A DNA stretch of 64,000 nt from an uncultured Clostridium sp. (GCA_947244325.1 CAMXJY010000001.1:107322-171321), one strand, 5' to 3'. Positions 28,674-37,922 are shown, counted from the first letter of the stretch. Program-made: numbers and translations. The notes: generated by a model from the sequence alone, not told the origin.

Positions 28674-30309
28674 AATCATCACTTATTTTTCTTGACTTTA
28701 TAACAATAATTACACATATAACTATTCCTACTATTGAAACTACATAACTTACTTTTTGAAGCGTAGTTCCATCATACCAAACTACTATATTACCTTGTTT
28801 GTTTTCATCTAATTTAACTCTAACTAGTCCTTTTTCACTTTTTTCAATTTCTAAATCTATAACTTCTCCTGATGTTTTTTCTAAATTTGCCTTATATCCA
28901 TTATAATAAATATATGGTACATCAAACCAAAGAGTTTCTTTTTTATTTTCAAATTCGCATCTTAAATTATCTTTTTTTAAATCAATTTTTTCTCCTGAAT
29001 TTGAAATTGCTTGGTTTGAATTCGTAAGTTCTGCATAATTTACTTCTAATGGTAAATATTCTCTTCCTCCACCAATTGATGTTTGCTTTGTATACATTTC
29101 TGTCTGAAGTTCTTCTGCTGACTTTATTTTATTTGTATCATCATCAAACTTCATAAAATCTATAGAAAAGAACATAGAAACTATTAGTGTTGCACATAAA
29201 ATAATCTCTAAATTTATATTTATTTTTTCTGAATATTCTTTTACAAGTAAAGCTATTGTAATAGCAGATAAAACTGTTATTATTCCTAAAAGTCTCCACT
29301 TAAATTGAATCATATTAGAAAATTTATTTGTATATTTCCAAAAAGCAAAATTAACTATTAATACAATAAATAATAATAACCATACAATAAATGTTTTGGC
29401 TTTTTTACTTATATTCTTATCAAAAATTCCATATATTATTAATGGCATAAATAAAGTTATTACCATACCTATAGAATATCTTTCAGTACCAAATAAATCT
29501 ATTAATCTAAACTCATCAGCTCCTATATTAGTCCACGGAACAGAAAAATTATAATCTTGCATCTGCCATGCTTCAATCATTGGAAGCCAAAAAGAACAAG
29601 TAACTACAGCTACTAATATAGCTGTTACTACTAATTTTAAAAATTTCTTTAAATTTTTTATTGTACTTTTTATATTTACTAAAAAATATAGTAAACAAAA
29701 TATTGTACAAATTAATGTAGATATTAAATGTGTATGTATTAGCCCTACAAATCCTATAAATAATAAATACGGTTTCTTAAATTCTTTATAAACATAATCA
29801 TATATTCCAGAAATAACTGGAACTATAAAAATATAACCTAAAAATTCTCCTAATGCAAATCTATGATATAAATTTAATATAAGGACATGTGAAAGCATTA
29901 TAATTATTGTTCCAATTAATGCTGATTTATTTTCTTCTGTTATATTTTTTATACTAATATATGTTATAAAAAACATAAAAATAAACATTAAAATAATAAA
30001 AATTTTATATGATGTAATTAATCCAATTCCAAATAAACAAAAAATAGCTGGAATATACAAAAAAAGATTAGAATAAAATAGTCCACTTCCATATCCATAA
30101 GTATTTGCAAGAGATGCATGAATTTTCACAGGAACTATACCTTTTTCTAGCATCTGTTCTATACTTTGAATTCTAGAAATATGATAATCATAATCATCAC
30201 CTGTTAACAATCCCTTCTGTAAAAGAGGTAATGATAATATAAAAATAACAAAAAATGCTACTAATAAACTAATTTTATTCTCATCTAAAATCTTTTTTAT
30301 TTTTTCCAT
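28672..30309 (-). CDS. Multi-pass membrane protein of the PTPS-related/GT39-like type
   Basis: The 545-aa integral membrane protein has about ten predicted helices in residues 12-390 and again near 515-535, with a beta-rich extracytoplasmic stretch between. GDDYDYHISRIQSIEQ (about 37-52) after the first helix resembles the catalytic loop of GT-C type transferases and the PTPS-related membrane family. It may transfer lipid-linked sugars or act on cell-surface glycans. The substrate is unknown. It follows ylbF by 21 nt and ends the DUF4912-GH57-ylbF unit. Confidence 0.6.
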   Translation of the reverse strand: MEKIKKILDENKISLLVAFFVIFILSLPLLQKGLLTGDDYDYHISRIQSIEQMLEKGIVPVKIHASLANTYGYGSGLFYSNLFLYIPAIFCLFGIGLITSYKIFIILMFIFMFFITYISIKNITEENKSALIGTIIIMLSHVLILNLYHRFALGEFLGYIFIVPVISGIYDYVYKEFKKPYLLFIGFVGLIHTHLISTLICTIFCLLYFLVNIKSTIKNLKKFLKLVVTAILVAVVTCSFWLPMIEAWQMQDYNFSVPWTNIGADEFRLIDLFGTERYSIGMVITLFMPLIIYGIFDKNISKKAKTFIVWLLLFIVLIVNFAFWKYTNKFSNMIQFKWRLLGIITVLSAITIALLVKEYSEKININLEIILCATLIVSMFFSIDFMKFDDDTNKIKSAEELQTEMYTKQTSIGGGREYLPLEVNYAELTNSNQAISNSGEKIDLKKDNLRCEFENKKETLWFDVPYIYYNGYKANLEKTSGEVIDLEIEKSEKGLVRVKLDENKQGNIVVWYDGTTLQKVSYVVSIVGIVICVIIVIKSRKISDD

Positions 30310-30330
30310 TTTATTATATTCTCCAACATC

Positions 30331-30663
30331 CTATAAAACATCTTTAATTGCTTCACCTATAATTTTATTTACATCCGCAATTAAAACATTAAATCTTACT
30401 TCTTTATCGAAATAATCTTTAACTTTTGGGTTTTTTACTAATATTTCATAAAGCTCATGAAGTTTTTTCATTTTTTCTTCACTTTGAGATTCTCCTTGCA
30501 TAGCTAGAAGTTGTTCTTCATAACGGATTTTTTCAAATTCATCTATTTGACTTTTTAATTCTGGCATAGCTGATAATTCGTTTTTTATCTCTTTGTATTC
30601 TAAATATTCTTTTGAATCTTTTATAGCCTTAGCTAAATTATTTACTTCATCATATACATTCAT
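30331..30663 (-). CDS. ylbF: YlbF/YmcA-family regulator
   Basis: The 110-aa, almost wholly helical protein begins NVYDEVNNLAKAIKDSKEYLEYKE and contains PELKSQIDEFEKIRYEEQ (about 34-51), typical of the Com_YlbF family. In Bacillus, YlbF, YmcA and YaaT form a complex that modulates RNase Y and development. It starts with ATG behind AGAGGAG. A long hairpin at 30678-30743 separates it from the GH57 gene. Confidence 0.8.
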   Translation of the reverse strand: MNVYDEVNNLAKAIKDSKEYLEYKEIKNELSAMPELKSQIDEFEKIRYEEQLLAMQGESQSEEKMKKLHELYEILVKNPKVKDYFDKEVRFNVLIADVNKIIGEAIKDVL

Positions 30664-30677
30664 TTTTTTCTCCTCTC

Positions 30678-30743
30678 ATTTCCTTTTTGGGACGTTTGTA
30701 AGTGCACAAAGATGTTCACTTACAAACGTCCCTGAAAGGAAAT
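30678..30743. repeat. Long perfect palindrome between the GH57 gene and ylbF (REP-like)
   Basis: GGGACGTTTGTAAGTG (30689-30704) pairs perfectly with CACTTACAAACGTCCC (30717-30732) around a 12-nt loop. Outside it ATTTCCTTT/AAAGGAAAT extend the stem. No U tract follows, so it is not a plain terminator. GGGAC-headed palindromes of this type are known to me as REP-like elements in clostridia. The link is inference. Confidence 0.75.
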
Positions 30744-30744
30744 A

Positions 30745-32337
30745 CTAATAATAAATCATATAATCAATCTCTGGAAAAATATCATCTTTATCAAATACTT
30801 CTAATAAAAATCTAGCATCTATTTTATCCTTTTTTATTTGATAATATAATTTTGTAAATCTTCCAATATGATCTTTTATTGCTTTATGTGCATATTCTAC
30901 CATTGTTCCATTTGTTATTATAAAAAGCCAACAACTAGTTTGTGCCATTAAAAGCTCTCTAGCACACTGATTTAAAGCTTGCCTTCTTAAAGTATCTCCC
31001 TCATTTGGAAATTCTCTTGCAAGTTCACACATTCTATCTCCTGCTTTATGAAGATGTCTATGTGCATAATCATTACTTGGATTTAACCAAACTTCACTAT
31101 ACCCATTTGCTCCCCAACTTGAACGGCAAGGTGTTGAAACTTGCATTTGTGGGTATTTATCGATATATTCGCTTGGTGTAATTAATTCAAAATTGCACTC
31201 ATCATAATAAATTTTTTTAAATAATATATATAACCAATATGGTCCTTCATACCACCAATGTCCATAAAGCTCTGCATCATATGGACATGTAATAATTGGT
31301 GGAACTCCCATATTGTTAGATAAATGTTCTATTTGAGCTGTTCTACAAGTTAAGAAGTGACCTGCTTGTTTTTCAGCAGAGTCCATTGCCCACTGAACAT
31401 TATAATAATCTTTCTCGCAATCTTTTCCTGTTATTCTATAATATTTTATTCCTGTATTTACTCTTGCACCATTACATGCTATATATGGTTTTATATAATC
31501 ATAATCACAATCATATCCAATATCTCTGTAAAATTCTCTATAATTAAAATCTCCTGGATACCCATTAATTGAACTCCAAACTTGTCTTGAAGATTCTAAA
31601 TCTCTTGCAAAAGCTACTACTCCATCTTGTGAAACTATTGGTGCATAAGTTCCATAGATTGGAGTTGGATCAGCATATAACATTCCATGCGTTTCTACTA
31701 TTGTATATTCGATTCCAAATTCTCTTAAATATTTATCTGCTTCTGGAACATATCCACATTCTGGAAGCCATATTCCTCTAGGTTTCCTTCCAAAATATTT
31801 TTCATAAGTTTGAACCCCAACAGCAATTTGTGCTCTAACTGTTTTTTCGTTAACATATAAAATTGGAAAATATCCATGTGTTGCTCCGCAAGTGATAATT
31901 TCCAAAAATCCTGCATCTTGATAATGCTTAAAAGCTTCTATTATATTACATTTATGCACATCTTGAAAAAAATGTAAATCATTTGTATATCTATCTAAAT
32001 AATACTGTGACAAACTATTTAATCTAGCATCATAAGTTGTTCTTTTTACTTCTTTTTCACATAATTCAATATGCTTTTTTAAATATTTTATATATCTTTC
32101 TTGTAATAATTTACTGTCAAGCATACTTAATAAAGTAGGTGTAATTGTCATTGTTAATCTAAAATCTACTTTTTCTTCTTCTAATTTTTTTAAATTAAGT
32201 AAAAGTGGAATATAACATTCTGAAATACATTCAAAAAGCCATTCCTCTTCCAAATACGTATCACATTCTGGATGATGTATATAAGGAAGATGCGCATGTA
32301 AAACAAAATTTACATATCCCTTTACATTTTTTTTCAT
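30745..32337 (-). CDS. GH57-family 1,4-alpha-glucan branching enzyme
   Basis: The 530-aa enzyme opens FVLHAHLPYIHHPE (about 11-24), the GH57 first conserved block, with TMTITPTLLSML (about 62), GATHGYFPIL (about 152), KPRGIWLPECGYVPEADKYL carrying the nucleophile Glu (about 182-201) and CPYDAELYGHWWYEGPYW with the acid Asp (about 353-370). A C-terminal DUF1957-type helical domain completes it. It introduces alpha-1,6 branches into glycogen-like polymer. It lies downstream of the DUF4912 gene and across from the GT4 synthase, forming an alpha-glucan synthesis cluster. Confidence 0.88.
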   Translation of the reverse strand: MKKNVKGYVNFVLHAHLPYIHHPECDTYLEEEWLFECISECYIPLLLNLKKLEEEKVDFRLTMTITPTLLSMLDSKLLQERYIKYLKKHIELCEKEVKRTTYDARLNSLSQYYLDRYTNDLHFFQDVHKCNIIEAFKHYQDAGFLEIITCGATHGYFPILYVNEKTVRAQIAVGVQTYEKYFGRKPRGIWLPECGYVPEADKYLREFGIEYTIVETHGMLYADPTPIYGTYAPIVSQDGVVAFARDLESSRQVWSSINGYPGDFNYREFYRDIGYDCDYDYIKPYIACNGARVNTGIKYYRITGKDCEKDYYNVQWAMDSAEKQAGHFLTCRTAQIEHLSNNMGVPPIITCPYDAELYGHWWYEGPYWLYILFKKIYYDECNFELITPSEYIDKYPQMQVSTPCRSSWGANGYSEVWLNPSNDYAHRHLHKAGDRMCELAREFPNEGDTLRRQALNQCARELLMAQTSCWLFIITNGTMVEYAHKAIKDHIGRFTKLYYQIKKDKIDARFLLEVFDKDDIFPEIDYMIYY

Positions 32338-32390
32338 CTATATTTTTCCTTTCGTTTTAAAATAAAATTAAATATCTATATTATTTAATT

Positions 32391-33572
32391 TTATTTAAAC
32401 ATAGAGCTATTAACTCCAGATGATGGATTTGACATATCAAACATCCTATCTGAAATCTCATCTTTATATTGCTCATTATAAAATCCATCTATACTATAAT
32501 TATTTCCAAAAGCATCTTTAAAGTCACCTATACTTTTTACAACTTCTTCATTTGTTTTAACATTTCTAAATGTTATATATCTTGGCAGGCTTTCTAATAA
32601 AACATGATCATTTGGAGCCTCTAACTTATTAGAATTAGCAAGTGGTAAATAATCTGTTTTTAAAATTATATTTTCTTCTCTTACTTTTTCCATATTAATA
32701 TCATGTGGAACTTGTCTAAATTTTCTTCCTAATTGTATTGTATATTTATTTTTTGGATCTTGAACGTCTATATACCAACTATTTGCAAAATCATTTACAG
32801 CTACTTCTTTTACATATTTTCGATCTTCATTATATACTAATAATACTGGATATGTTTTTTCAAAAAAGTCTTCTCCAAAAGTTTGTATATATTTTTGTCT
32901 ATCATCATCTGATACATCCCAATATACAAATAATCTTTTTGGTGTTTGAGCAAGTATTTTTACTATTGTTTCATTATATCTATAAACTAAATCATAATAT
33001 TCTAAACTATATTGCTGTTTTTTTACTTCTTTTTTCTTTGTTATTTTTTTCTTTTCTTTACCTGCTGTTTTGTCTATTTCTTCATTTGTTGCTTCTTCTT
33101 GCATAGCTGCAATTTTTGCTATAAAGTTCTTAATTTTTTCTATTACTGTTTCTTCATTTGCTCTATTTTCTATTTTTGAAGTAGCACTTTTTAATTCTTC
33201 TTTTTTATTTTTTTCTATAACATTCAATTTAGTAGTTTCTTCTATTTTTTTATTTAAAATATTTCTAGCTACAGCTTTTTTTAGTTCTTCTAAAGACTTT
33301 TCCTTAGCTGCTTTTTTTCCTTTTGCAGATTTACTACTTGAAACTTTTTTGGTAGAACTCTTTCCACTTGTTTTTTTACTTGTATTTTTTTTCTTAACTT
33401 CTATTTCTGATTTTGGAGGAACTGTTTTTTTAGTTTTTGGTGTAGCCAAACTAGCACTTCCGCTTTTCTTTTCTGATTTTTTTGTGGAAGTATTTTTTCC
33501 TTTTGAACTTATTTTATTTGATTCTTTTTCTAAAATTTCTTTAGAATCTACTTTTTTTGGCATTTTATACAT
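32391..33572 (-). CDS. DUF4912-domain protein with a long basic N-terminal region
   Basis: Residues from about 10 to 190 are a low-complexity Lys/Ser/Thr-rich tract resembling a histone-like tail. A DUF4912 domain follows (YNETIVKILAQTPKRLFVYWDVS, about 205, through PRYITFRNV near 335). Such proteins often neighbour GH57 branching enzymes and glucan synthases, so a glucan-binding or scaffolding role is plausible. The start is uncertain: AGGAGG lies 3 nt before the ATG at 33572 and 12 nt before one at 33563. The longer reading to 33596 contains the ribosome site itself and is rejected. Promoter at 33636-33664. Confidence 0.7.
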   Translation of the reverse strand: MYKMPKKVDSKEILEKESNKISSKGKNTSTKKSEKKSGSASLATPKTKKTVPPKSEIEVKKKNTSKKTSGKSSTKKVSSSKSAKGKKAAKEKSLEELKKAVARNILNKKIEETTKLNVIEKNKKEELKSATSKIENRANEETVIEKIKNFIAKIAAMQEEATNEEIDKTAGKEKKKITKKKEVKKQQYSLEYYDLVYRYNETIVKILAQTPKRLFVYWDVSDDDRQKYIQTFGEDFFEKTYPVLLVYNEDRKYVKEVAVNDFANSWYIDVQDPKNKYTIQLGRKFRQVPHDINMEKVREENIILKTDYLPLANSNKLEAPNDHVLLESLPRYITFRNVKTNEEVVKSIGDFKDAFGNNYSIDGFYNEQYKDEISDRMFDMSNPSSGVNSSMFK

Positions 33573-33635
33573 TCTCCTCCTTAGTGTTTTATACATATTT
33601 TTACTTTTTTACTTCTCATTTTCGTAATATTTTAT

Positions 33636-33664
33636 ATTATATCTGTAATATTCTAAAACTTCAA
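33636..33664 (-). promoter_or_regulatory. Sigma-A-type promoter of the DUF4912-GH57-ylbF unit
   Basis: TTGAAG and TATAAT are separated by 17 bp on the minus strand, about 65 bp upstream of the start. It lies in the 338-bp divergent gap shared with the GT4 gene. On the plus side TTGACA at about 33870 is a possible -35 for GT4, but I see no good -10. Confidence 0.75.
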
Positions 33665-33699
33665 TAGTAAATTTCTTTTTTTACAAATTTATTTCATTT

Positions 33700-33713
33700 G
33701 TTACATTTGTAAC
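33700..33713. promoter_or_regulatory. Perfect palindrome in the divergent glucan-cluster gap
   Basis: GTTACATTTGTAAC is a 6-bp inverted repeat with a 2-bp centre, about 35 bp upstream of the -35 of the DUF4912 promoter. This suits a dimeric regulator site controlling the cluster. The regulator is unknown. Confidence 0.4.
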
Positions 33714-33934
33714 GAAAATGTTATGTATTTTTAAGGATTTTTTTGTCAAAAGCTGTTTACTTTTGGTATTTTTTTATATACAATATACAAAGAAATTATA
33801 AAAAATATTAAAACTTTAAATTCAAGAAACTCAAGGCTTTTAAATCATTTACTCTTTTTAGAAAAGACTTGACAACATTTTTTTATTTTTATTTTTTATT
33901 AACTAAAGATTATCGAAAGGAGTACTTTTTAAGA

Positions 33935-35221
33935 ATGAAAATTTTAATGCTATCATGGGAATATCCACCAAGAGTTGTAGGAGGTATCGCAAGAGTTGTA
34001 CATGACTTATCTCACAAATTAGTAAACGAAGGACATGAAGTTACTGTTGTAACTTATAGAGATGGTAATGTGCCTTACTATGAAGATGATGATGGTGTAG
34101 ATGTTTATAGAGTTGATAATTTCATGATATCTTCTAATAATTTTATCGATTGGGTTATGCAACTTAATTTTAATATGATAGCAAAAGTTGGAGAAATTAT
34201 TTCTGAAAAAGGAAACTTTGATGTTATACATGCACATGATTGGCTTACAGCATATGCTGGAAAAACTTTAAAATATGCTTATAGTACACCTTTAGTTTCT
34301 ACAATACATGCTACAGAAGCTGGTAGAAACAGTGGTATTCATGGAGATATGCAAAGATATATTAATGATACAGAATGGATGCTTACATATGAATCTTCAG
34401 AAGTTATTGTTAATAGTAATTATATGAAAAATGAATTACAAAGACTATTTGGTCTTCCATATGAAAAAATAAATGTTATTCCAAATGGAGTTAATTTAAA
34501 TCTTTTCAATGATGTTCAAAAAGATTATGATTTCAGAAGAAGATTTGCAATGGATAACGAAAAAATAATTCTTTTCATAGGTAGACTTGTTTATGAAAAA
34601 GGAATTCAAACACTTGTATCTGCAATGCCAAAAATATTAGCTAATTATCATGATTCAAAATTAATAATAGCTGGTAAAGGTGGTATGTTAGATGAACTTA
34701 AAGCACAAGTAAATAGTTTAGGACTTGGAAATAAAGTTTACTTTACAGGTCACTTAGCATCAAAAGATGTACAAAAAATGTACAAATGTGCTGATGTTTC
34801 AGTATTTCCTAGTACATACGAACCTTTTGGAATTGTTGCTCTTGAAGCTATGCTTTCAGGAACACCTGTAGTTGTATCAGATATTGGTGGATTAAATGAA
34901 ATTGTTGATCATGGAATAAATGGTATGAAAAGTTATGCTGGAAATGCTAATTCACTTGCAGATTCAATTCTTTCATTATTATTTGATCCAAAACTTTGTG
35001 ATACAGTTACACAAAATGCTAAAGCAAAAGTTAAAGCTGAATATAATTGGACAAAAATTGCTGATAATACACATTTAGCTTATGAAAAAGCAATCTGTGA
35101 AACAATGGCAAGTCGTCAAGCAAAACAAATTGCTCAAGAAGAAGCTCAAAAAGAAATCAAAAAATCAAACGAAATTACAAATTTACTTTCATTCAAGAAA
35201 AGTCGTCAAGCTTATGCATAG
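33935..35221 (+). CDS. GT4-family alpha-glucan (glycogen) synthase-like glycosyltransferase
   Basis: The 428-aa GT-B enzyme starts MKILMLSWEYPPRVVGGIA, the N-terminal donor loop. It shows VIHAHDWLTAYAG (about 97), INVIPNGVNLNLF (about 186), LFIGRLVYEKGIQTL (about 212) and FPSTYEPFGIVALEAMLSGTPVV with the E-x7-E motif (about 290-312). It is most like GT4 glucan synthases that work with GH57 branching enzymes, rather than GT5 GlgA. An earlier in-frame ATG at 33869 is rejected because AAAGGAG lies 12 nt before 33935. It is divergent from the DUF4912 unit and has its own terminator. Confidence 0.82.
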   Translation: MKILMLSWEYPPRVVGGIARVVHDLSHKLVNEGHEVTVVTYRDGNVPYYEDDDGVDVYRVDNFMISSNNFIDWVMQLNFNMIAKVGEIISEKGNFDVIHAHDWLTAYAGKTLKYAYSTPLVSTIHATEAGRNSGIHGDMQRYINDTEWMLTYESSEVIVNSNYMKNELQRLFGLPYEKINVIPNGVNLNLFNDVQKDYDFRRRFAMDNEKIILFIGRLVYEKGIQTLVSAMPKILANYHDSKLIIAGKGGMLDELKAQVNSLGLGNKVYFTGHLASKDVQKMYKCADVSVFPSTYEPFGIVALEAMLSGTPVVVSDIGGLNEIVDHGINGMKSYAGNANSLADSILSLLFDPKLCDTVTQNAKAKVKAEYNWTKIADNTHLAYEKAICETMASRQAKQIAQEEAQKEIKKSNEITNLLSFKKSRQAYA

Positions 35222-35239
35222 AAATTTAATATAAAATGA

Positions 35240-35269
35240 AACTCTTCCAAAATTTGGAAGAGTTTTTTT
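35240..35269. terminator. Strong terminator after the GT4 gene
   Basis: AACTCTTCCAAA pairs with TTTGGAAGAGTT, followed by TTTTT on the plus strand. The stem also serves the convergent TraX-like gene that ends at 35278. Confidence 0.9.
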
Positions 35270-35277
35270 ATAAAGCA

Positions 35278-35952
35278 CTAAAAAGTTATATAACTTAATA
35301 AATACAAAATTATCATATGTACAGGGTAAAATGCATAGAAAAAATATTTTATTTTTCTCCCCTGTTTTCCATTATAGATTAATATAAAAATGATTGGTAC
35401 TATTGTAAAAATTAAATAGTACATATTTTTTAATTTTAATAATGCATTCCCAAATGTCAAATAATAATACACAGTTGATAGTATTATATAAGAAATACTT
35501 AATAATATTTTTTTATTTCTAAATAAATATATTACAAATATAATTGCTACTCCCCACCAACCATAATCAACTCTTAATACTTTTCCTAAATAAATTATTA
35601 CTATTACTGCTAAACAAGATATTATTTTATTTTTTCCTTTATCATATATAAGTATTGCTGTTAAACCTAATAACAGTGTAAACATTATATTAAGCATTTG
35701 CCATTTTCCAACTAATGTTCTAAATAACATAAATGGAATTTGTGAAATACATGCAAATAATATTAATCTTTTATAATACCTTTTTAAATCACTTGTATGA
35801 ACATATCCTTCTGTAACCAAAAAAGCAAATAATGGAAATGATATTCTGCCTAAATATTGTGTAAAATAGTTATTAGTAATTGGGATTGCATATTTTATAT
35901 GATCTAATATCATAGTTATGCAAGCAATTATTTTTATTACAAAACCTATCAT
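35278..35952 (-). CDS. TraX-like membrane protein
   Basis: The 224-aa product has about eight membrane helices. KIIACITMILDHIKYAI (about 7-23), YLGRISFPLFAFLVTEGYVHT (about 34-54) and the terminal YAFYPVHMIILY (about 207) are hallmarks of the TraX family, which includes the F-pilin acetylase. Chromosomal homologues in Firmicutes have no defined role; acylation of a surface substrate is possible. It follows yqeY by 11 nt. Confidence 0.8.
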   Translation of the reverse strand: MIGFVIKIIACITMILDHIKYAIPITNNYFTQYLGRISFPLFAFLVTEGYVHTSDLKRYYKRLILFACISQIPFMLFRTLVGKWQMLNIMFTLLLGLTAILIYDKGKNKIISCLAVIVIIYLGKVLRVDYGWWGVAIIFVIYLFRNKKILLSISYIILSTVYYYLTFGNALLKLKNMYYLIFTIVPIIFILIYNGKQGRKIKYFFYAFYPVHMIILYLLSYITF

Positions 35953-35963
35953 TTAAATTTTCC

Positions 35964-36404
35964 TTAATTTAATAATTCTTTTACTACTTCATTTATTGTT
36001 CTTCCATCAGCTGCTGCTCCTATTCTAGTTTTAGCTTCTTTCATAACAGCTCCCATATCTTTTATAGAAGTAGCTCCTATATCACTTATAACTTTTTCTA
36101 ATTCTACTTTTATTTCTTCTTTTGATAATTGCTTTGGTAAATATTCTTGTAATATTTGTATTTCTTCATTAGTTTGAGAAATTAAATCATCTCTTCCACC
36201 TTTTTCAAAATCTACAAGAGCATCTTTTTTCCCTTTTACTTCTTTTGCAATTATCTCTATTATTTTTTCATCTTCTACTGTAATTCCTTTATCTTTTTCA
36301 ATTTGTAAAATTGCAGCTCTAACCATTTGAATTGCATTTTTTCTTACTTCATTTTTATCTCTCATTGCTGCTTTTAAATCGTCCATTAATTTTTCTTTTA
36401 ACAT
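35964..36404 (-). CDS. yqeY: GatB/YqeY-domain protein
   Basis: The 146-aa helical protein begins LKEKLMDDLKAAMRDKNEVRKNAIQMVRAAI and ends with DMGAVMKEAKTRIGAAADGRTINEVVKELL, both typical of YqeY, which resembles the tail domain of GatB. It may interact with tRNA or amidotransferases. The ATG at 36404 is 8 nt after GGGG; an upstream GTG overlaps the ribosome site. Confidence 0.9.
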   Translation of the reverse strand: MLKEKLMDDLKAAMRDKNEVRKNAIQMVRAAILQIEKDKGITVEDEKIIEIIAKEVKGKKDALVDFEKGGRDDLISQTNEEIQILQEYLPKQLSKEEIKVELEKVISDIGATSIKDMGAVMKEAKTRIGAAADGRTINEVVKELLN

Positions 36405-36471
36405 ATTATGCACCCCTTTTCTGTATTATACTTTACTATAAAACTTATTTTTTTTCAAGTAGTTAATTTTA

Positions 36472-36966
36472 TTAAAAAGTTATTAAGTCTAAATAGCTAA
36501 ATACAGAAACTTCTACAATTTTCTCTAACAAATCTTTATATTGTTTTATTCTAAAATTTACAAATCCTTCTAATACTATTTTTTTATTTTCTAATAAATA
36601 ATTTTTTATAGTAGTTTTTAGTATATCATTTTTAAAGCCAATTTTTTCATCAGGTAATTCCAATATTTTTCTAGTTATTTCTTCAATATACTTTCTTTCC
36701 ATTGCGCTTAAATAAAAATAATTTTTTTCAACATTTTTATTTATTAATTCTTCTTCATAAAAGTGTTCTATGCATTTCTTTATTACAACACTAATAGCTT
36801 CATAAAATTCATCAATATACTCTGCACTAGTATAATGTATTATTAAATTTTCATATGTTTTGAATCTGTAGTTAGAAATATACATATTAATAGGTAATTC
36901 CTCTAGCTTTTCTAGTAAATATTCTATTTTTTCTTCACTAACAGTTTTTATGCAAATTGACTTCAC
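36472..36966 (-). CDS. YtxC-like sporulation protein, C-terminally short
   Basis: The 164-aa product resembles the YtxC family: AMERKYIEEITRKILELP (about 89-106) and EGFVNFRIKQYKDLLEKIVEVSV (about 134-156) match its conserved middle. Family members run on for roughly 70-100 more residues after this motif. Here the frame ends at SYLDLITF, and no continuation is visible in the other frames. It may be a natural short form or a decayed gene. Function is unknown. It is near gpr, another sporulation-phase gene. Confidence 0.55.
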   Translation of the reverse strand: MKSICIKTVSEEKIEYLLEKLEELPINMYISNYRFKTYENLIIHYTSAEYIDEFYEAISVVIKKCIEHFYEEELINKNVEKNYFYLSAMERKYIEEITRKILELPDEKIGFKNDILKTTIKNYLLENKKIVLEGFVNFRIKQYKDLLEKIVEVSVFSYLDLITF

Positions 36967-37043
36967 CTATAAAATACTCCTTTTTCCTAAACAATAATTT
37001 TCAATCTATATTATTCATATTTTTGTATTAATGTGTTTATTTT

Positions 37044-37922
37044 TTATAAACTCATATTTATTCCTTCTGAAACAATATTTGTCATATTTTCTATTAGTGA
37101 ATCAATTTCTTTTGGTGTGACTATAAAATTAAAATTATTTAATTTCATTTTATCTACTATTTCATTTTCATCTATTATCATGTCACATGCATTTAATGTG
37201 TCTATAACTATTGTTGCAGCATCTAAAACTGTTGGTATTCCAACACTTATAACTGGTATATTTAAAGTTCTTTCTGAAAGTTCTGCCTGCCTATTTCCAA
37301 CACCACCACCTGGAACAATACCTGTATCAGAAATTTGTATAGATTTATTTATTCTATCAATATTTTTTGAACATAAACTATCTATTGCTATAACAAGTTT
37401 TGGCTTTATATTATCAACTATCCCTCTTACTATTTCAACAGTTTCAATTCCAGTAGTTCCTAAAACACCTGGTGTTATTGCACTAACACTTCTTGTATTT
37501 TTATCAATAGCATTTGGCAAGTATATTTTTATATGTCTTGTTATTTCAATATTTTGAACAACTTTTGAGCCTAACGAATCTGGTGTTGAATATAAATTTC
37601 CAAGTCCTACTATTAATATCTCTTCATTTTTATTTACATGTTTTTCTATAATACTATTTAATTCTTTAGAAAAAGTATCTATAATTTGTTCTTCTTTTTC
37701 TGTTGTAATATTATTAATTTTCTTTACATCTATTGTTACATAATTTCCTCTTCTTTTATCTAATGCCCTTTCTCCTTCTTCATTAGTAATCTTTACTCTT
37801 GTAACTGTAATATCATCTATTTTTTCCTCTTCACATTCAATTCCTTTAATCTCATCTTCAATCTTATTTGCAGTTCTATATAAATCTCTTCTTTCTACTG
37901 CCATATCAGTTCTAAAAAACAT
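37044..37922 (-). CDS. gpr: Germination protease GPR
   Basis: The 292-aa aspartic-like endopeptidase degrades small acid-soluble spore proteins on germination. RTDMAVERRDL near residue 4 contains the zymogen cleavage region typical of GPR. NEEILIVGLGNLYSTPDSLGSKVV (about 98-121), VSAITPGVLGTTGIET (about 143) and VIAIDSLCSKNIDRIN (about 178) are conserved blocks. It is full length except for a somewhat short C-terminus. Presence implies a complete spore cycle. Confidence 0.93.
   Translation of the reverse strand: MFFRTDMAVERRDLYRTANKIEDEIKGIECEEEKIDDITVTRVKITNEEGERALDKRRGNYVTIDVKKINNITTEKEEQIIDTFSKELNSIIEKHVNKNEEILIVGLGNLYSTPDSLGSKVVQNIEITRHIKIYLPNAIDKNTRSVSAITPGVLGTTGIETVEIVRGIVDNIKPKLVIAIDSLCSKNIDRINKSIQISDTGIVPGGGVGNRQAELSERTLNIPVISVGIPTVLDAATIVIDTLNACDMIIDENEIVDKMKLNNFNFIVTPKEIDSLIENMTNIVSEGINMSL

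Noticed and set aside
33070..33627. Plus-strand hydrophobic ORF antisense to the DUF4912 gene
   Set aside because: Mirror image of the Lys/Ser-rich coding region (Phe/Leu-rich shadow); no independent support.
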